Below are positions 5,954 to 9,588 of a DNA stretch of 9,588 nucleotides, one piece after another. A program made the position numbers and the translations under genes. The notes beneath the pieces are model-generated. The model was given only the letters and a program-made list of their open reading frames with translations. It had not been told where the DNA came from and did no database searches. Within the stretch, counting starts at the first letter, position 1, and every line of letters starts with the position of its first letter. The DNA comes from Erysipelotrichaceae bacterium. Lineage in GTDB: Bacteria; Bacillota_I; Bacilli_A; Erysipelotrichales; Erysipelotrichaceae. The stretch is taken from contig JAHHRC010000051.1 of assembly GCA_020026035.1 (NCBI GenBank), positions 1 to 9,588 on the forward strand, given 5' to 3'.

Positions 5954-8900
5954 ATGGCGTTGAAAGATTTAAAGAAAATGCTTGCAGTTCTGTTGGTGGG
6001 TACAATGGTTGTTCAACCATTATTGCCAAGTGCAGAAGAACCAACAACAGAAACGAGTAAACAACAATCGGTCAACTTAGTTGAGTTTGATCGCTCCGAA
6101 GCTGACAAGATCGCTGTACTGCATGATGATGCAGAAGCGCTTGTAGAGGTAGAATCAGGTCTTGTAAGAAACCAAGGGAATGGGATTCCTGTTAAATGGG
6201 TTGAAGATGGCAAGACAATTGGGACATTGTGGAAAACGGTTGGAGATGCAGATGACAATGGTTACCACACAGTCAAGATTGGTGTGAAAGGTGAAACAGA
6301 TCCAACTGATATTGACAAACCAATGGATTTGATGATTGTGCTAGACAATTCAAATTCCATGTATGACGCAAAGAATGAAGACCGTAAGCGGTATATGCCG
6401 ATGGTTGATAAAAAAGGAAAAGCTGCTCAACGTATGACTGTTTTAAAACAGTTATTGTTTGACGATGGTGGTTTCTTTGATCAGTTAAGTGATGGTAATA
6501 AAGATATCAAGGTAGGTGTTGTACCATTTTCTACACGCTTACAAGATGGTAAAACATATACGGTAAAGAACTACTTATATCCATTTATAAAACAAAATCC
6601 AGGATATATTCCTTACTATGATTACAATGGTAAGAAGTTTACGATAAATGATATTCCTAAGTACGTAGATATTCCTTTTCCAAATGGGATGATGGGATTG
6701 CAACCTGTCGCTAAGTTCACTGGAGAAGGTGATGGGAAAAAGGTTTTCTTGGAATATGCAAAGATGGATAAACCTGGCTACTACAACATTGCCAATCCAG
6801 CTTATTTTGGGGCAACGTATTTGGATGCTGGTTTGAAATCTGCGAAAGAAACGTTGGATAAATCCGATAGAGATCGTAAGAAAGTTGTATTAGTCATTAG
6901 TGATGGTGCTCCTACGATTGCATCGAAAATTAGAAATTATGCAAATAAAGAGTTTGAAGATACATTTACAAATGAAATCACTGGTGAAGAGCAGATTGCC
7001 ATTGGTGGTGGTGACTGGTTTAGTGGTTTTGATGATCCGAAAAACATTGATAAGTGGTGGGGATTTAACTACACGACGGAAGATGGCAAGAAAATCACAA
7101 ACATGGGTGAAGCGAGTAAGCTTCGCGCTGAATTATTAAGAGATGCTGGTTATGAAGTGTATGCAATGGGTATTGCATTAACTGGTGACAAAGCAGCGCA
7201 TGTTACTAAAGAAGAAACGGTTGAAGTATTAAAGGGTGTTACTGGTACTGATATTTATAGCGAGGAACACTTAGATGGGAAGTTATTCTTATCGGAAAAC
7301 TTAAATGAGTTGGAAGATCATTTGGCTAAGATTGTTCGAAAAGTGTCTTCGAAAAAAACAATCGATGGCGAAATCTTCTTAGATCCTATTGGAGCAGCGG
7401 TAGAAGTAAAGAATATTGATGCTGAGGGGAAGGATGCATTTAAAGTGACGGCTTCTTCCGAAACGTTGAAGAAAACGATTGAACAGAACTTAACATATGA
7501 CGTTGCAACACGAACAATTAAAGTTACGCCATTGAGTCTTGGTGAAGACGATTGGTTTGAAATTTCCTATGAAGTTCGTGCAAATGCTGATGCGAATTCG
7601 GATGGTGAATGGTTAGATACCAATGGAAAAGCCGTCATTAAGAAAAATGAGGGTGATGAAGGGAAGGAATTCCCAAAACCTGCGATTCGCGTATTTAAGC
7701 CAAAAGCAGAAGCAGCAGCTACGGAAGATTTCCAAGGTGTTGTTCAGGAAGCTACAATTGTGCTTTCCAAACAAGCTGTAAATGATCCGGAAATTGTGAA
7801 TTTCTTTGGCAATACAGATGTTGCGGGTGGTGTAATTGATCCTTCTTCCTTGACCTTATTGAAAGAGGAAGGAGGAAAGATGGTTCCTACGAATGAAGTG
7901 GTAGTTGCTGGTCAAGGTACGTATCGCTTAGATCAAGAAAACTTGACGATTACCTTTACTCCTTTACCAAACTTTGGGGCAAATACTGTGAATGGTGAAA
8001 AGGTTTCTGCAACTCCGGTTGTCGTTCAGGCTGCCAATGCGAATGGACAAGTCGTGGAAACGACATATACACCTACAGTTGTAAGTGTGACTCCACTTCC
8101 AAATCCTGCGGAAACGAAAGGATTCCAAGGGGAAGAACAAGAAGCTCCAATTGTATTCCATGGAGAATATGCGCCTAAGGCGATTAACTTTAATCCTGGT
8201 GCGCCAATTCCACAGGGATTAATGAATAAAAATCCAGATAAGATTAGCTTATTGGATGAAAATGGAAATCGTGTAGATTCTGTTACGATTGAAAATCAAG
8301 GTACATATACACTTGATAAAGAAAATCGTGTCGTGAAATTTATGCCAGTTCCTGAATTTGGAAAAGATCATACGGATGAGCTAAATCCGTTAGCAGCTAC
8401 ACCGGTTCGAATTCAAGCGGAAGATATGAATGGAACGGTTGTAGAAACGACGTATACACCATCGGTGATTGGTGTAAAGCCTGTAGCGAATCCTTCGGAG
8501 ACGTCGAATCTTCAAGGTGTTACACAATACAGTAAGATTGTTATTAATCAAGATCCAGCAGATACGGATCGTAAGACATTGAACTTTATTCCAGGACGTG
8601 GAAATGGCGATGAGGTATTCGATATCAAACCTGATTCCGTGGAATTAGTGAAGGTAGTAAATAATGGTGTAGAGATTCCGGTTGTGGACGGAAAGATTAC
8701 AGTACCAGATGTTGGTGAATACAAGATTATCGAACAAGATGGTGTGAAAACGATTGAATTCAAACCAGTTCCATCCTTCACAGGGGAAGCTCCTTCTGTT
8801 CTTGTAAGAGCAGAGGATGGAAACAACACTGAAGTTACGACAACGTATACACCTACAGTCATTGGCTTTAAGCCAATTGCGAAACCTTCAAAGACAAAGG

Positions 8901-9588
8901 GTTACCAAGGTCAAGAACAACGTTCAGCGATTGTATTAGATACAGTGGATGCAAATAAGAATACCGTCAATTTCATTCCAGGTGTTGAAGACCTTGAAAA
9001 TGCAAAAATCAATCCGGATACGGTTCGTTTGTTAGGAACAGTGGATGCAGAAGGGTTTGTGCCAGTTACTTCTAATGGAGTGACGGTTGGTAAGGCTAAG
9101 ATTGTGGAAGAAAATGGAACGCGTGAGATTTCCTTTATTCCAAATAACGACTTTGTTGGTACTGCCGATCCAATCAACGTAGAAGCAAGCGACATGAATG
9201 GCTCTACGGTTGAAACGACATACACACCTACAGTGATTGGTGTAACACCTCTTGCTCATGCATCTACAACGATGGATGTAAAGGGTGAAACACAAGTATC
9301 ACCAGTGGTGTTTGGTGCGGACAAAGAGGACGACACAGTGAATTTCTGTCCAGGAGTTGGTCCGAAAACACCGATTGAAATTAATCCAGATTCTGTGAAA
9401 TTACTGAATGAAGCTGGAAATGAAGTGGATTCTGTAAGGATAGATGGTGAAGGAACCTATACGCTTGTGAAAAATGGGGATAAGACTTCTATTGAATTTA
9501 CACCTGATCCTAACTTTGTCGGAGTGGCGACTCATGTAAGGGTTCAAGCAAGTGATGCGAATGGTACTAAGGTAGAAACAACTTATAC
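5954..9588 (+). CDS. VWA-domain, CshA-type fibril-repeat surface adhesin, 3'-truncated
   Basis: A large secreted surface protein, at least 1,211 residues and still open at the right edge, probably mediates adhesion to host or other bacteria. The start ATG follows AAAGGA (5940-5945). A signal peptide has a lysine-containing head (4-8), a hydrophobic core (9-24) and likely cleavage after Ala27. A Lys/Glu-rich beta stretch (28-124) leads to a VWA domain (about 125-460). Its metal site is complete: DNSNS (Asp131, Ser133, Ser135), Thr288 in the ATYLDAGL segment, and Asp317 in VISDGAP. The usual DTSGS is here DNSNS, with coordinating residues kept. A beta-domain of the kind following VWA in Gram-positive pilus-tip adhesins spans about 470-585. 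Five CshA-type fibril repeats of 125-131 residues start at 593, 724, 853, 984 and 1109; each ends near (E/T)TTYTP(T/S)V, except the fifth, cut at the edge. More repeats and a sortase-type anchor are expected beyond the edge but not seen. I found no frameshift or internal stop. Confidence 0.9.
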   Translation, partial: MALKDLKKMLAVLLVGTMVVQPLLPSAEEPTTETSKQQSVNLVEFDRSEADKIAVLHDDAEALVEVESGLVRNQGNGIPVKWVEDGKTIGTLWKTVGDADDNGYHTVKIGVKGETDPTDIDKPMDLMIVLDNSNSMYDAKNEDRKRYMPMVDKKGKAAQRMTVLKQLLFDDGGFFDQLSDGNKDIKVGVVPFSTRLQDGKTYTVKNYLYPFIKQNPGYIPYYDYNGKKFTINDIPKYVDIPFPNGMMGLQPVAKFTGEGDGKKVFLEYAKMDKPGYYNIANPAYFGATYLDAGLKSAKETLDKSDRDRKKVVLVISDGAPTIASKIRNYANKEFEDTFTNEITGEEQIAIGGGDWFSGFDDPKNIDKWWGFNYTTEDGKKITNMGEASKLRAELLRDAGYEVYAMGIALTGDKAAHVTKEETVEVLKGVTGTDIYSEEHLDGKLFLSENLNELEDHLAKIVRKVSSKKTIDGEIFLDPIGAAVEVKNIDAEGKDAFKVTASSETLKKTIEQNLTYDVATRTIKVTPLSLGEDDWFEISYEVRANADANSDGEWLDTNGKAVIKKNEGDEGKEFPKPAIRVFKPKAEAAATEDFQGVVQEATIVLSKQAVNDPEIVNFFGNTDVAGGVIDPSSLTLLKEEGGKMVPTNEVVVAGQGTYRLDQENLTITFTPLPNFGANTVNGEKVSATPVVVQAANANGQVVETTYTPTVVSVTPLPNPAETKGFQGEEQEAPIVFHGEYAPKAINFNPGAPIPQGLMNKNPDKISLLDENGNRVDSVTIENQGTYTLDKENRVVKFMPVPEFGKDHTDELNPLAATPVRIQAEDMNGTVVETTYTPSVIGVKPVANPSETSNLQGVTQYSKIVINQDPADTDRKTLNFIPGRGNGDEVFDIKPDSVELVKVVNNGVEIPVVDGKITVPDVGEYKIIEQDGVKTIEFKPVPSFTGEAPSVLVRAEDGNNTEVTTTYTPTVIGFKPIAKPSKTKGYQGQEQRSAIVLDTVDANKNTVNFIPGVEDLENAKINPDTVRLLGTVDAEGFVPVTSNGVTVGKAKIVEENGTREISFIPNNDFVGTADPINVEASDMNGSTVETTYTPTVIGVTPLAHASTTMDVKGETQVSPVVFGADKEDDTVNFCPGVGPKTPIEINPDSVKLLNEAGNEVDSVRIDGEGTYTLVKNGDKTSIEFTPDPNFVGVATHVRVQASDANGTKVETTY
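7730..9588 (+). repeat. Tandem CshA-type fibril repeats within the adhesin gene
   Basis: The repeats begin at 7730, 8123, 8510, 8903 and 9278, with lengths of 131, 129, 131 and 125 codons; the fifth is cut by the edge. Each has the same order: (F/L/Y/V)(Q/K)G..Q near its start, in four of them a PG turn in a NF.PG context (weaker in the first), a (N/D)P(D/S)..(S/T)(L/V)(L/V) segment, GEGTY-like or VGEYK-like strand, F.P.P.F, and a closing (E/T)TTYTP(T/S)V. The closing segment is also alike at DNA level: TATACACCTACAGT occurs in units one and three, with near matches in two and four. The pattern matches fibril repeats of Streptococcus gordonii CshA as I recall them. Confidence 0.85.

Noticed and set aside
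8548..9295. Open frames of 87-104 codons on the - strand opposite the adhesin repeats
   Set aside because: They recur because the repeats recur, lack start signals, and have Ser/Thr- or Cys/Arg-rich sequence typical of antisense reading.
7730..9588. Regular repeats considered as a CRISPR array or noncoding satellite
   Set aside because: The period is about 390 bases, fully in frame, and the conservation is at protein level in the CshA repeat pattern.

Overview
The window looks like ordinary chromosome of a low-to-moderate GC Gram-positive bacterium (Bacillota). Evidence is the AGGAGG-type ribosome binding sites, sigma-A-like promoters, U-tailed intrinsic terminators, and a very large secreted adhesin of the streptococcal CshA type. 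Codon usage (many TTG and TTA Leu, GTT/GTG Val) and the mix of genes would suit an animal-associated Erysipelotrichia-like lineage. That placement is an inference with low certainty. I see no rRNA, tRNA, CRISPR array, insertion sequence or phage gene.

Layout. (1) Positions 1-3067, + strand: two translationally coupled genes of an ABC transporter of the MacB/FtsX (type VII) kind. The first is a stand-alone four-helix permease whose 5' end is cut by the window edge. The second is a fused ATPase-permease. Their stop and start overlap as ATGA. (2) Positions 3073-3113: a hairpin with A-run and T-run flanks that can terminate transcription from both sides. (3) Positions 3116-3916, - strand: an SDR oxidoreductase closely resembling UcpA. 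(4) Positions 3917-4215: a divergent promoter region with a promoter in each direction, an 8-bp-arm inverted repeat over the + promoter, a GTTAACAG direct repeat over the - promoter, and two sequence words shared between both promoters. (5) Positions 4216-5616, + strand: a 12-helix APC-superfamily amino acid/amine permease, followed by a good terminator at 5626-5660. (6) Positions 5661-5953: an AT-rich gene-free leader with a promoter and a perfect 10-bp-arm palindrome at the predicted transcription start. (7) Position 5954 to the right edge, + strand: at least 1,211 codons, still open, encoding a secreted protein with signal peptide, VWA domain and at least five CshA-type fibril repeats. A list of closed ORFs would miss it because its stop codon is outside the window.

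How they fit together. The two ABC genes make one transporter. The SDR and APC permease are divergently transcribed and share promoter words, so they probably form a co-regulated uptake-plus-oxidoreduction pair for an unknown substrate. The adhesin is a separate transcription unit. I did not find a clearly new multi-gene system. The points most worth a second look are the adhesin and its start-site palindrome, the shared operator-like words in the divergent region, and the single fused ATPase in the ABC pair.
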